54,647 nt of DNA from CAYONQ01 sp964405375 (lineage in GTDB: Bacteria; Planctomycetota; Phycisphaerae; Sedimentisphaerales; Anaerobacaceae): positions 1 through 54,647 of the forward strand of contig CAYONQ010000006.1 of NCBI GenBank assembly GCA_964405375.1, in the 5' to 3' direction. The position numbers and the translations under genes are program-made. This document shows positions 1 to 8,651 of this stretch, one piece after another. The notes under the pieces were generated by a model. That model had not been told where the DNA came from and made no database searches. It saw nothing but the letters and a program-made list of their open reading frames with translations. Positions within the stretch are counted from its first letter, which is position 1, and the number at the start of each line of letters is the position of its first letter.

Positions 1-55
1 GGATACATTTAACATTTGCTACCTGTGGCAGAGCTACAAATCGGTCAGTTTGAGT
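1..55. repeat. Right end of MITE-like dispersed repeat (copy A)
   Basis: This stretch matches the right half of the full element at 13600-13737 almost base for base and ends in the same terminal inverted repeat (TCGGTCAGTTTGAGT). The window begins inside the element, so the left part is missing. Bases 4-22 are identical to the last 19 bases of the window, which belong to another copy. Confidence 0.85.
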
Positions 56-96
56 GCTTAACATAACCTGAGGCAATGTAACTTGGGAGAGAAGGA

Positions 97-1569
97 ATGG
101 ACGACAGAAAGATCGCCATTGAGGGCATAACCTTCGACGATGTGCTGCTTATACCGGCGAAAAGCGACTTTGTGCCCAGCCAGGCGGATACCAGCACGCA
201 ATTGACCGACAATATAAGGATAAATATCCCGATTGTCTCGGCAGCTATGGATACCGTTACCGAGGCGGCACTGGCGATAGCGCTGGCCCAGGAGGGCGGG
301 GTCGGGATAATCCACAAAAATCTCACCGTCGAGGCCCAGACAAGAGAAGTAACGAAGGTCAAGCGCTCCGAAAACGAACGGGTGCTTGACCCTGTAACGT
401 TATCGCCGGCCCAGCCGGTTAAAAGGGCGTGGGAGCTGATGAATGAGCATAACGTCTCGGGTATTCCTATTGTTGACGGCAAAAAACTTGTCGGCATCCT
501 GACACGCAGAGACCTGAAGTTCCTCAAAGACTTAGACGTGAAGATAAGCTCCGTAATGACGAAGGACAATTTAGTTACCGGCCCTGCTGAAACGACACTT
601 GAACAGGCAAAGCAAATCCTGCAGAAACACAAGGTTGAGAAGCTGCCTTTGGTCGATGGCAAAGGAGAGTTAGCGGGTCTGATTACAATGAGGGACATCG
701 ACCGGGTCCAGCAGTATCCGCTGGCGGCGAAAGACCGGCGGGGCAGATTGCGAGTCGGAGCAGCAGTGGGTGTGCACGATTACGAGCGAATCGAGGCGCT
801 GATAGCGGCGGATGTCGATGTTATCGTGGTCGATACCGCTCACGGGCATTCGCAGAATGTCGTAGATACGGTAAAGAAAGTTAAAGCCAAGCACGATATC
901 GATGTTATTGCGGGCAATATCGCAACGGAGCGGGCAGCCGAAGAGTTGATAGCCGCCGGTGCAAATGCCGTTAAGGTCGGCATCGGCCCCGGTGCGATTT
1001 GCACCACGAGAGTAATTTCCGGAGTTGGGATGCCGCAGGTATCCGCTATAATCAACTGCGCCAAGGCCGCGGAGAAACGTAATATTCCCGTTATTGCCGA
1101 CGGGGGGATAAGGCACTCCGGCGATATAACCAAGGCAATCGCAGCGGGCGCATCAACCGTGATGTTAGGGGCGCTGTTTGCGGGTCTGAAGGAGAGTCCC
1201 GGCCAGTTGGTTATCTATAAGGGCAGGCAGTTCAAAGAATACAGGGGTATGGGCTCATTGGGGGCGATGGTCAAGGGTTCGGCTGAAAGATACGCACAAA
1301 GAAGCTCGACGGCAAAGGACAAACTCGTTCCGGAAGGGGTCGAGGGGCGGGTGCCGTACCGCGGCACGCTCGATGATTTCGTTTATCAATTAGTCGGTGG
1401 GCTGCGGGCGGGTATGGGCTACTGCGGCGCACGAAATATCGAGGAGCTTAGAAGAAACAGCCGATTTGTCCGTGTCAGCCCGGCAACGGTCAGCGAATCG
1501 CATCCGCACGATATACAGATAACCAAAGAGGCCCCGAATTACTCGGCGACCGAGCCATTTGAGGATTAA
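97..1569 (+). CDS. guaB: IMP dehydrogenase
   Basis: Oxidises IMP to XMP with NAD+, the first committed step of GMP synthesis in the cytosol. The 490 residues are the usual bacterial length. The N-terminal barrel start has the typical FDDVLLIPAKS motif; two CBS domains follow at about residues 95-205 (VSGIPIVDGKK, EKLPLVDGK). The catalytic loop GIGPGAICTTR carries the active-site Cys, and the flap motif GYCGARNI is near the C-terminus. The ATG is preceded by a purine-rich ribosome site (GAGAAGGA). guaA follows 66 bases downstream on the same strand, so the two genes probably form a guaBA unit. Confidence 0.97.
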   Translation: MDDRKIAIEGITFDDVLLIPAKSDFVPSQADTSTQLTDNIRINIPIVSAAMDTVTEAALAIALAQEGGVGIIHKNLTVEAQTREVTKVKRSENERVLDPVTLSPAQPVKRAWELMNEHNVSGIPIVDGKKLVGILTRRDLKFLKDLDVKISSVMTKDNLVTGPAETTLEQAKQILQKHKVEKLPLVDGKGELAGLITMRDIDRVQQYPLAAKDRRGRLRVGAAVGVHDYERIEALIAADVDVIVVDTAHGHSQNVVDTVKKVKAKHDIDVIAGNIATERAAEELIAAGANAVKVGIGPGAICTTRVISGVGMPQVSAIINCAKAAEKRNIPVIADGGIRHSGDITKAIAAGASTVMLGALFAGLKESPGQLVIYKGRQFKEYRGMGSLGAMVKGSAERYAQRSSTAKDKLVPEGVEGRVPYRGTLDDFVYQLVGGLRAGMGYCGARNIEELRRNSRFVRVSPATVSESHPHDIQITKEAPNYSATEPFED

Positions 1570-1635
1570 TGTCAGGGTTGTGCGTTTTGTAATTTTGAAT
1601 AGCAATCCTGCATACCGGTTTTACTGAGAGCTTTT

Positions 1636-3177
1636 ATGCAGCGTGAGATGATAGCCATTTTAGACTTTGGCAGTCAATATATCCAGTTGATTGCCAGACG
1701 CATTCGCGAGCAAAGCGTATATTCTCAGATTTTTCGAGCGGATATAACAGCATCGCAGTTACGGCAGTTAGGTGTTAAGGGGTTGATATTGTCCGGTGGG
1801 CCTGCAAGCGTCAAAGACAGAAATGCGCCGGGATGCGATGAAGAAATTTTTGAATTAGGTGTGCCAATCCTGGGTATATGCTACGGTATGCAATTAGGCT
1901 GTAAAATTTTGGGGGCGGAGATAGTTGCCGCCGAGAGGCGTGAGTTCGGACGAACAAATCTATCCATTCTTGATAATAGCGACTTGTTCGCGGGGCTGGC
2001 GGATTCAATCACCGCCTGGGCCAGTCACGGCGACCAGGTCGGCAGATTAAACGATGATTTTGTCAGGTTGGCAACTACAGAGACCTGTCCGTACGCTGCG
2101 GTAAGGCATAAAGGCAAGAGGTTTTTCGGCGTTCAATTTCATCCTGAGGTTGCACACACGCCGAAAGGGCCACTGATTCTGAGAAACTTCCTGTATGATA
2201 TTTGCGGCTGTAGCGGCGATTGGAAGATGAGCGATTTTGTCGGCGAGACCGTCGAGGCGGTTCGCCGACGCGTCGGCGACGCCACGGTAATATGCGGGCT
2301 GAGCGGCGGGGTGGACTCATCGGTTGTAGCGTCGCTGGTCCATAAGGCGATAGGCAGTCGGCTTGTGTGTATTTTTGTTGACAACGGATTGCTGCGAAAG
2401 AATGAACGAGAAAACGTTGTGTCCACATTCCGGGACCATTTTCATATAGACCTGCGAGTTGTGGACTGGTCTGAACAATTCCTGAAAGGTTTATCCGGCG
2501 TAACGGACCCACAGCAGAAACGGCGGATAATCGGTTCTGAATTCATCGAGGCCTTTAAGTCCGAGGCGAGCAAGATTGCCAATGCGAGGTTTCTTGCGCA
2601 GGGGACACTTTATCCCGACGTTATCGAGTCCGGCTGTAAAGACGGCAATCCGGCGGCCAATATAAAACTGCACCACAACGTAGGCGGCCTGCCTGCCGAG
2701 CTGGGCTTCGAGCTGATTGAGCCGTTGCGGGATTTGTTTAAGGACGAGGTTCGGATTGTCGGAGAATACTTGGGGCTGCCGGAGGAGATTGTCTGGCGGC
2801 ATCCGTTTCCGGGGCCCGGACTGGCGGTTAGAATAGTCGGCGAGGTTACGCCTGGCAGACTGGAAATTCTGCGGGCGGCTGATGACATCCTGACGGACGA
2901 GATAAAATCGGCGGGGCTGTATAGAAAGATTTCGCAGGTTTTGGCGGTGCTTTTGCCCGTCTCGACCGTCGGCGTGATGGGGGATGGGCGAAGTTTCGAG
3001 AACGTCATTGCTATTCGGGCGGTTGAGACCCCTGACTTTATGACCGCTGACTTCTCACAGGTCCCCTATGAGGTGCTGGCCCGTATATCCAACAGGATTA
3101 TAAACGAGGTGCGTGGGGTTAATCGCGTCGTCTATGACGTCTCAAGCAAACCACCTGCTACAATCGAATGGGAGTAG
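1636..3177 (+). CDS. guaA: GMP synthase (glutamine-hydrolysing)
   Basis: Converts XMP to GMP using glutamine and ATP. The class I amidotransferase domain comes first, with the nucleophile elbow GICYGMQ (about residue 80) and the His-Glu motif QFHPEVAH (about 168). The ATP pyrophosphatase P-loop SGGVDSS lies near residue 225, and the C-terminal dimerisation domain ends in the expected KPPATIEWE. At 513 residues the protein is full length with no missing catalytic residue. It follows guaB directly, completing the IMP to GMP branch. Confidence 0.97.
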   Translation: MQREMIAILDFGSQYIQLIARRIREQSVYSQIFRADITASQLRQLGVKGLILSGGPASVKDRNAPGCDEEIFELGVPILGICYGMQLGCKILGAEIVAAERREFGRTNLSILDNSDLFAGLADSITAWASHGDQVGRLNDDFVRLATTETCPYAAVRHKGKRFFGVQFHPEVAHTPKGPLILRNFLYDICGCSGDWKMSDFVGETVEAVRRRVGDATVICGLSGGVDSSVVASLVHKAIGSRLVCIFVDNGLLRKNERENVVSTFRDHFHIDLRVVDWSEQFLKGLSGVTDPQQKRRIIGSEFIEAFKSEASKIANARFLAQGTLYPDVIESGCKDGNPAANIKLHHNVGGLPAELGFELIEPLRDLFKDEVRIVGEYLGLPEEIVWRHPFPGPGLAVRIVGEVTPGRLEILRAADDILTDEIKSAGLYRKISQVLAVLLPVSTVGVMGDGRSFENVIAIRAVETPDFMTADFSQVPYEVLARISNRIINEVRGVNRVVYDVSSKPPATIEWE

Positions 3178-3181
3178 TTTT

Positions 3182-3202
3182 TAGCGTATAGCGTATAGAA
3201 TT
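3182..3202. repeat. Short degenerate heptamer array
   Basis: Three 7-base units (TAGCGTA, TAGCGTA, TAGAATT) sit between guaA and the next gene. The same word recurs near 34010-34025. It belongs with the longer heptamer arrays in this window. Confidence 0.45.
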
Positions 3203-3213
3203 AAGGTTAATCT

Positions 3214-4125
3214 TTGCAAATGAGAGTTTATTGTCGAAACGGATGTCGGCTGGTGGTTGTTTGTGTGGGTTTGATTTTGGCCGGCGGCTGCGCAACTCAA
3301 GCAGATAACCCGTCGAGGAAGAGCCCCTTCATTGAATCTACGATGGTTGATTTGCTCAATTTGCCGGGCGGAGTTATCGAAGAATCAAAAAAGGGATTAG
3401 ATGACCTGTCTGAAACATCGGGCTATGTTCTTGAATCTGCCACGGCCAACGTTAACGATTGGCCGGGCAGAATCATCAAGGATACCAAAGAGTGCTTTTT
3501 GAGACCAGATAACTTGACCGCTCTGCTGTTGGCCGGCGGCGCAAGTGTTGCAATGCGCAGCAGCGGCGCCGATAAAAAACTGAACGAGAACTTCGACGAC
3601 CATCACGTCTTCCGCGGTTTTAGAGATGAGAGCCTTAATGTGATTGGCCATCCATGGACGCAGTTTGGGATGGCGACTCTTTGGTATGCGGTCAGCGCAA
3701 AAAACCAGGACGAGCTCAACAAAGCACGGGCACAGACTATGATAGAAGCGCTGTCGGTGACGGGGGCGGTGGCGATTGGTTTGAAAGCAATCAGGGACAA
3801 CGAAACACCCAACGGTAAACAGTGGGCCTGGCCCAGCGGCCATACTGCAAGCTCGTTTACGGTCGCCTCTGTTCTGGATGAATTTTACGGCCCGAGGGTG
3901 GGTGTTCCGGCGTATATAGCGGCATCACTTGTGGGCTGGCGAATGATGGATACCGGCGACCACTGGGCGAGCGATGTTCTGTTCGGAGCGACTTTGGGCT
4001 GGGTTGTCGGCCATACCGTTGCGGACAGGCATAAACAGCTTGAGGTTGCCGGTTTCGAGGTGCTGCCATACGCGGGAAATAGCAATGGTGTGGTAGTAGG
4101 CGTTACCCTCGTAAAGCGATTTTAG
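3214..4125 (+). CDS. PAP2-superfamily phosphatase lipoprotein
   Basis: Probably a membrane-anchored phosphatase of the PAP2 (lipid phosphate / undecaprenyl diphosphate phosphatase-like) superfamily. The N-terminus has a signal peptide ending in a lipobox (LAGGC), predicting a lipoprotein. The PAP2 signature is in the C-terminal half: KAIRDNETPNG as a weak motif 1, PSGHTASSF as motif 2, and an R...GDHWASD stretch as motif 3 with the catalytic His. The TTG start is chosen because an AAGG ribosome site lies 7 bases upstream; an ATG two codons later has poorer spacing. The substrate cannot be told from sequence. Confidence 0.8.
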   Translation: MQMRVYCRNGCRLVVVCVGLILAGGCATQADNPSRKSPFIESTMVDLLNLPGGVIEESKKGLDDLSETSGYVLESATANVNDWPGRIIKDTKECFLRPDNLTALLLAGGASVAMRSSGADKKLNENFDDHHVFRGFRDESLNVIGHPWTQFGMATLWYAVSAKNQDELNKARAQTMIEALSVTGAVAIGLKAIRDNETPNGKQWAWPSGHTASSFTVASVLDEFYGPRVGVPAYIAASLVGWRMMDTGDHWASDVLFGATLGWVVGHTVADRHKQLEVAGFEVLPYAGNSNGVVVGVTLVKRF

Positions 4126-4195
4126 TTGTAGCATTTGGCGTTTGCCTTACGACGGGAAGATTGATAAAATACGTTCTGAAAACAGGAGCCCTGAT

Positions 4196-4483
4196 ATGTT
4201 TCGTTTTTACGCAAATGCAATCTCCCATGCGTCCAAGCGCATTGCGGCGGGGATTTTTACCGTGGGGCTGCTGCTGATTGGTTTTGGTGTTATTATTCTG
4301 GCACTGCCGGAGGTTTTTGCACTTCTTGCCGCTGCGGTATTTTTTGTTGGAGGTCTCGGCTGCGCCGTTACCGCTGTCAAAATCTTTTTGGCCCAAAGAC
4401 GGTTAGACAAACTTACTTCTGACGATTCGGAGGCGTACAGGAAAAACGTTCAAATCCACATTGAAGAAGATTTCGACGTATAA
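4196..4483 (+). CDS. Small two-helix membrane protein
   Basis: About 95 residues. I start it at the ATG at 4196 because AGGAG lies 7 bases upstream; the frame stays open further upstream without such a site. Two hydrophobic segments (IAAGIFTVGLLLIGFGVIILAL and VFALLAAAVFFVGGLGCAVTAV) are followed by an acidic cytoplasmic-looking tail ending HIEEDFDV. I do not recognise a named family. It follows the PAP2 gene closely and is probably co-transcribed. Confidence 0.65.
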   Translation: MFRFYANAISHASKRIAAGIFTVGLLLIGFGVIILALPEVFALLAAAVFFVGGLGCAVTAVKIFLAQRRLDKLTSDDSEAYRKNVQIHIEEDFDV

Positions 4484-4487
4484 GTAA

Positions 4488-5648
4488 TCAGCGGATTTTC
4501 AGTGTCGCAAGCGCAACGGCGGCGAAGGCGGCGGCCAGGAGCCAGAAGCGCACTACGACCTGCGGCTCGCTCCAGCCGGCAAGATGAAAATGGTGATGAA
4601 GAGGCGCGCATCTAAAGAGGCGTTTGCCGCCGGTATATTTGAAATAGCCAATCTGCAGGACGACGCTGGCCAGCTCCACGATAAAGACGCCGCCAATGAT
4701 TAAAAGCAGGATTTCATTTCTCGTAACCAGCGCCCCGTAGCCCATAGCCGCCCCCAGAGGCAGCGAGCCCACATCGCCCATAAAGACTTGGGCTGGATGG
4801 CAGTTGTACCACAGAAAGCCGAGCACCGCCCCCACTATGGCCGAATAAAAGATGCTCAATTCGCCGGCGGCGGGTATGGCAGGCAGCAAAAGGTAGCTTG
4901 CCCAGATGATAGGGCTGGTTCGCGTCATCGTCTCGGAGGCGACATAGCAGAGCACCGCCAGAACCAGACTGACCATACCGACGCATCCGGCCGCCAAGCC
5001 ATCCATACCATCGGTCAGGTTGACGGCGTTACTGGTTGCGGAGATATAAAAAATCGCTATCAATACAAACATCCAGTTGGCCAACGGCAGACCGTGCTTG
5101 TAGAAGGGCAGCCAGAACAGCTTGCCGTCCGCTATATGAGCGAAATCGGCGTACAAAAACGATGCTATCAAGACCGCCCCGCCAATCTGAAAGAGAAGCT
5201 TCTCCCAGGGTTTCAGCCCGTTTCTGCTGCGGTGACGGGAATCGCTGTCCACAGGACGCCTTGCGGCGGTGAGCTTTAGCCAGTCGTCGACTCCGCCGAG
5301 AGTGCCAAACCATATCACCAGAATAATCGCCTTTTGAACGAATGGATTATTCAGCTTTGCCCACAGTAGCGTTGTGGCCAAGCTTGCAAGAATGATAATC
5401 AAACCACCCATTGTGGGCGTGTTGATTTTTTCTTTGGTCAGTTCATTCAGCTTGGCGTGATGAAACTCCGGCCGGTCGCCGATTTTTTTGCGCATCAGCC
5501 AGCGAATAATCGCAGGGCCGAACAGAACGGCGATGCAGAAAGAGGTCAGAATGGCCGCTACGCAGCGAAACATCACGTCCTGATAGGCGTAAAAGCCCAG
5601 CCGATGGGTAATTACGTCGCGTAAATGCCATAACAGGTGGTATATCAT
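4488..5648 (-). CDS. mraY: Phospho-N-acetylmuramoyl-pentapeptide transferase
   Basis: Integral membrane enzyme that transfers phospho-MurNAc-pentapeptide to undecaprenyl phosphate, giving lipid I. Family motifs are clear: DDWLKL, NAVNLTDGMDGLA and the His motif HHHFHLAGWSEP. I prefer the ATG at 5648 (MIYHLLW) over an upstream TTG. It is the third gene of murE-murF-mraY. Oddity: between DDWLKL and KEKLL-type KPWEKLL the protein has extra residues (TAARRPVDSDSRHR) that coincide with a dispersed hairpin repeat at 5249-5269. Confidence 0.95.
   Translation of the reverse strand: MIYHLLWHLRDVITHRLGFYAYQDVMFRCVAAILTSFCIAVLFGPAIIRWLMRKKIGDRPEFHHAKLNELTKEKINTPTMGGLIIILASLATTLLWAKLNNPFVQKAIILVIWFGTLGGVDDWLKLTAARRPVDSDSRHRSRNGLKPWEKLLFQIGGAVLIASFLYADFAHIADGKLFWLPFYKHGLPLANWMFVLIAIFYISATSNAVNLTDGMDGLAAGCVGMVSLVLAVLCYVASETMTRTSPIIWASYLLLPAIPAAGELSIFYSAIVGAVLGFLWYNCHPAQVFMGDVGSLPLGAAMGYGALVTRNEILLLIIGGVFIVELASVVLQIGYFKYTGGKRLFRCAPLHHHFHLAGWSEPQVVVRFWLLAAAFAAVALATLKIR
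5249..5269. repeat. Conserved-loop hairpin repeat, copy 1 (inside mraY)
   Basis: Core AGGACGCCTTGCG (5253-5265) is flanked by CCAC and GCGG. Read on the mraY coding strand the stem is CCGC/GTGG, paired with one G-U. It encodes part of an insertion (AARRPVD) absent from typical MraY loops. Confidence 0.75.
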
Positions 5649-5682
5649 TTTGCGTCTCGTTTTGCGCAGATGCGCTTGCAAT

Positions 5683-7041
5683 CTACGAGAAGAGTTCTTT
5701 CAGTTTTTCGATGGTCATCTCAAGTTTTGCCGTCCGTGAGCCCTTGACCAATATTATATCGTTGTCTTTTATGAATTTTGCCAGATTATTACAACAAGTA
5801 ACCGTATCATCGAAGGATTCTGTCTGCAAATCATATTTAGCATTTTTTTCTGCGGCTTCGGCAACAATTCTCGCGTATCTGCCGACAGCCAGGAGTAGTT
5901 TGACTTTTGCCTGTGCGATATCTTTTCCGAGCTGTCGGTGCAGTTGTTCCGTCTGTCGGCCGAGTTCAGCCATATCGCCGCATATAAAGACTAATCGTCT
6001 TTTGCGATTTTGAATTTTCAGGATATCCAGTGCAATTTTCATCGATGCGGGATTTGCATTATAGCAGTCGTTTAACACCGTAAGCCGCCCGATTTGCAGC
6101 GGTTCGGTTCGCATAGGCACGGTGGGAGTGGTCTTTAAGGCCTGTGCAAAATCGTCAATACTTATGTCAAACCGGCTGCAGACGGCCCAGGCGGCGAGTG
6201 CGTTTTCAATGTTGCCCGCCCCCGCTAACGGCAGAGCAATCTTGGTCGCGTCGATAGTAAAGCGGCTGCTGAAATTGTCAAAAGTTATGTCCCTTGCTCG
6301 TACGTCACAATCCCTCGATATGCCGAAGGTCATAATTCGGGCCGTCGGCAGCGAGACACGAGACGCAAGATGAGCGTTGATTATCAGGACACCATTGTCC
6401 TGCAGGCCTTGTGATATTGACAGCTTTTCCCGGATGATTGTTTGCAGGTCGCCGAACCCTTCTATATGGGCGGGATGGACGTTGGTAATCACTGCGATGT
6501 CAGGGCTGGCGATTCGAGTCAGGTAGCCAATCTCGCCGGGGTGGTTGCTGCCGAGTTCGGCGATGATAATCTCGTCCTTCGGGTCGGCGCCAAGCAACGT
6601 TAAGGGCAGACCGATATTATTATTAAAGTTCTTCGGCGCCGCAAGGACGCGGAAATGCCGGCTTAAGACGTGATGGATAATCTGTCTTGTCGTTGTTTTA
6701 CCTACCGAGCCGGTTATCGCAACCACTTTAAAGTTACCTTGCCGGCGGTATTCTTGCGCGAACTCGCCGAGGGCCTTTATCGTATCGTTAACTTTAAGAA
6801 TAGTTTTGCCGGCAAACTTGTCTGCCTTGAGGTCTTTATTGACCACGGCACAGACAGCGCCTTTAGCGAAGGCATCAGGGACGTAATTGTGACCGTCAAA
6901 ATTTTCACCGCGGATAGCGAAGAAGCAATTGCCGGTTTTGACGGTTCGCGAGTCGATATTTACACCGGTGAAGGAACCGCTATTTCCTGCCGGTTTGGCC
7001 TTTACTATTCGGGCCAGATGCTCGATTGAGAATTTCTTCAT
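5683..7041 (-). CDS. murF: UDP-MurNAc-tripeptide--D-alanyl-D-alanine ligase
   Basis: Mur ligase that adds D-Ala-D-Ala to UDP-MurNAc-tripeptide, the last cytosolic step of the muropeptide precursor. The 452 residues follow the three-domain Mur plan: N-terminal UDP-binding region (IDSRTVKTGNCFFAIRG), ATP-binding P-loop ITGSVGKTTT near residue 112, central NFNNNIGLPLTLL, and the C-terminal domain with DCYNANPASM and HRQLGKDIA. Its start overlaps the murE stop by 4 bases, implying translational coupling, and its stop lies just upstream of mraY. Confidence 0.96.
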   Translation of the reverse strand: MKKFSIEHLARIVKAKPAGNSGSFTGVNIDSRTVKTGNCFFAIRGENFDGHNYVPDAFAKGAVCAVVNKDLKADKFAGKTILKVNDTIKALGEFAQEYRRQGNFKVVAITGSVGKTTTRQIIHHVLSRHFRVLAAPKNFNNNIGLPLTLLGADPKDEIIIAELGSNHPGEIGYLTRIASPDIAVITNVHPAHIEGFGDLQTIIREKLSISQGLQDNGVLIINAHLASRVSLPTARIMTFGISRDCDVRARDITFDNFSSRFTIDATKIALPLAGAGNIENALAAWAVCSRFDISIDDFAQALKTTPTVPMRTEPLQIGRLTVLNDCYNANPASMKIALDILKIQNRKRRLVFICGDMAELGRQTEQLHRQLGKDIAQAKVKLLLAVGRYARIVAEAAEKNAKYDLQTESFDDTVTCCNNLAKFIKDNDIILVKGSRTAKLEMTIEKLKELFS

Positions 7042-8573
7042 TTTCGTTTCTTAAGGTACTGCTGGGCTATCGTCTTGTCGCTGAAATCGAATTTTTGTGT
7101 TCCTATTATCTGATAGTTCTCGTGGCCTTTGCCTGCTATGAGCACAATATCGTCTTTGGCGGCGGTTTTTATGGCCAGCTCGATTGCCTTTTTTCTGTCC
7201 GGCTCAATTATTTTCGTATCTCGTATCTCGTATCTCCACCGTAAGGCGTCCTGTGGAGTATCTCGTAAACCATTGCTTTGTATCAGAGGGGCTTTTTCAA
7301 AACCGGCGACAATCTCATCTATGATGTCTTCCGGTTTTTCGGTTCTTGGATTGTCACTGGTAACAATCACAAAATCGGCTAATCGCTCTGCGACGGCGGC
7401 CATACGCGGTCTTTTGGTTCTGTCCCTGTCTCCGCCGCAGCCGAAGACAACTCGAAGTTTCCCGACAGGTCGGGATAACGGCCTTAATGTCGAGAGGACA
7501 TTTTTCAAGGCATCTTCGGTGTGTGCATAGTCGATAAAGACCGAAAAATTACCATCCCAGTCAAGTTTTTCCAATCGGCCTGGTATTGTTCGCAGGGCCG
7601 ACAGCCCGGTGGCTATTGAGTGCAAATCGAATCCCGCCGCCAGGCACAGCCCCGCCGCCGCCAAGTGGTTACTGACATTGAAACGGCCGAGCAAGGCCGA
7701 TACCACTTGCCGGCTTTCGCCGGCATATTCCAGAGTAAAAATGGTTCTGTTTATATCCATTGATTCAATATGCGCAGTAATATCAGATGGTGCATCGACG
7801 GCGTACCATAAGATTTTGGCGTCGGTTTGTTCGGCGACTTGTTTTGCCTCTGCGGATTGCTTGTTCAACACTGCTGTAGCATCAGAGGGCAGCTCTTTAA
7901 AAATCCTGGTTTTGGCAGCCAAGTAGCGTGCTTTGGTTTTATGGTAATCGAGGTGGTCGCCGGCGAGGTTGGTAAAAGCGGCGGCCTTGAAATTCAGCGA
8001 CGCCAGACGGTCCTGAGCAAGGGCGTGGCTGCTGGCCTCGATGACCATATACTTAGCGCCAGCCTTGAGCATTTTTTCGGTCATCTCGGCAATGGTCAGG
8101 CAGTCGGGCGTTGTCAGTATTGCTTCGGAGCTTTCCGCTGATGTGTCATAGACGACTGTGCTGATAAGTCCGCACTTTGAACCGGCATTTGCTATACATG
8201 AGCGAACAAGATACGCAACGGTGGTTTTGCCGTTTGTGCCGGTTACGGCCAGGTTGATTAACTGCGAGGCGGGATTGCCTTTGGCCGCCTGTGCTAAAGC
8301 CGCTGCAGCTTTAGCCGAGTTATCAACGATGATGAACTCGTGGTTCGTGGCTCGTGGCTCGTGGCTCAATTCACGATTCACGATACACGATTCACGTTCC
8401 ACAATAATATATCCGGCGCCGTTTGCTATGGCGTGGTTAATAAAGTCGTGGCCGTCATACGTTGTGCCTTTGATAGCCACGAAGATGTCACCGGGGCCGA
8501 CAAGACGGGAATCGATGCGAACCCGCGGCGCATCATTTGAACAGACCAGCGCCAGAAGCTCATCGAAAGTCAT
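7038..8573 (-). CDS. murE: UDP-MurNAc-dipeptide--2,6-diaminopimelate ligase, repeat-invaded
   Basis: Adds the third stem-peptide residue to UDP-MurNAc-L-Ala-D-Glu. The P-loop TGTNGKTT and the motif DNPRTEKPEDI are present; DNPR is the family signature for meso-diaminopimelate as substrate. At 511 residues it is slightly longer than usual. The excess matches repeat insertions: a heptamer array at 8341-8403 (between IIVERE and FIIVDNSAK), a CCCGAC/TCGGG palindrome at 7461-7474, and a heptamer array with an embedded hairpin at 7214-7267 (DTPQDALRWRYEIRD). All keep the frame, so the gene looks functional. It overlaps murF by 4 bases. Confidence 0.95.
   Translation of the reverse strand: MTFDELLALVCSNDAPRVRIDSRLVGPGDIFVAIKGTTYDGHDFINHAIANGAGYIIVERESCIVNRELSHEPRATNHEFIIVDNSAKAAAALAQAAKGNPASQLINLAVTGTNGKTTVAYLVRSCIANAGSKCGLISTVVYDTSAESSEAILTTPDCLTIAEMTEKMLKAGAKYMVIEASSHALAQDRLASLNFKAAAFTNLAGDHLDYHKTKARYLAAKTRIFKELPSDATAVLNKQSAEAKQVAEQTDAKILWYAVDAPSDITAHIESMDINRTIFTLEYAGESRQVVSALLGRFNVSNHLAAAGLCLAAGFDLHSIATGLSALRTIPGRLEKLDWDGNFSVFIDYAHTEDALKNVLSTLRPLSRPVGKLRVVFGCGGDRDRTKRPRMAAVAERLADFVIVTSDNPRTEKPEDIIDEIVAGFEKAPLIQSNGLRDTPQDALRWRYEIRDTKIIEPDRKKAIELAIKTAAKDDIVLIAGKGHENYQIIGTQKFDFSDKTIAQQYLKKRK
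7214..7267. repeat. Heptamer array interrupted by hairpin repeat (inside murE)
   Basis: Three perfect TCGTATC units (7214-7234) are followed by the hairpin repeat and then by the same word again (GTATCTCGTA). The hairpin therefore sits within the heptamer array. The whole block stays in frame in murE. Confidence 0.75.
7235..7257. repeat. Conserved-loop hairpin repeat, copy 2 (inside murE)
   Basis: Stem TCCAC (7235-7239) and GTGGA (7253-7257) pair perfectly around the core CGTAAGGCGTCCT (the complement of AGGACGCCTTACG). The stem differs from other copies but remains paired. Confidence 0.8.
7461..7474. repeat. CCCGAC palindrome, copy 1 (inside murE)
   Basis: CCCGACAGGTCGGG forms a short palindrome, here read in frame on the murE strand as SRPVG. 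Longer versions with 6-8 bp stems occur at 36222-36236 and 54559-54577, both inside MITE-like repeats. Confidence 0.55.
8341..8403. repeat. Degenerate heptamer array (inside murE)
   Basis: Nine 7-base units in a row: TGGTTCG, TGGCTCG twice, TGGCTCA, ATTCACG twice, ATACACG, ATTCACG, TTCCACA. Sixty-three bases keep the frame and add about 21 residues to MurE in the N-terminal domain. Confidence 0.75.
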
Positions 8574-8651
8574 AATTTTTATCCCGTGGCCTATCTCTCA
8601 TAGACAGGGCAGGCGACAAGCCGTTATTTGCGTTCTCGGACAGTCTTCGGA

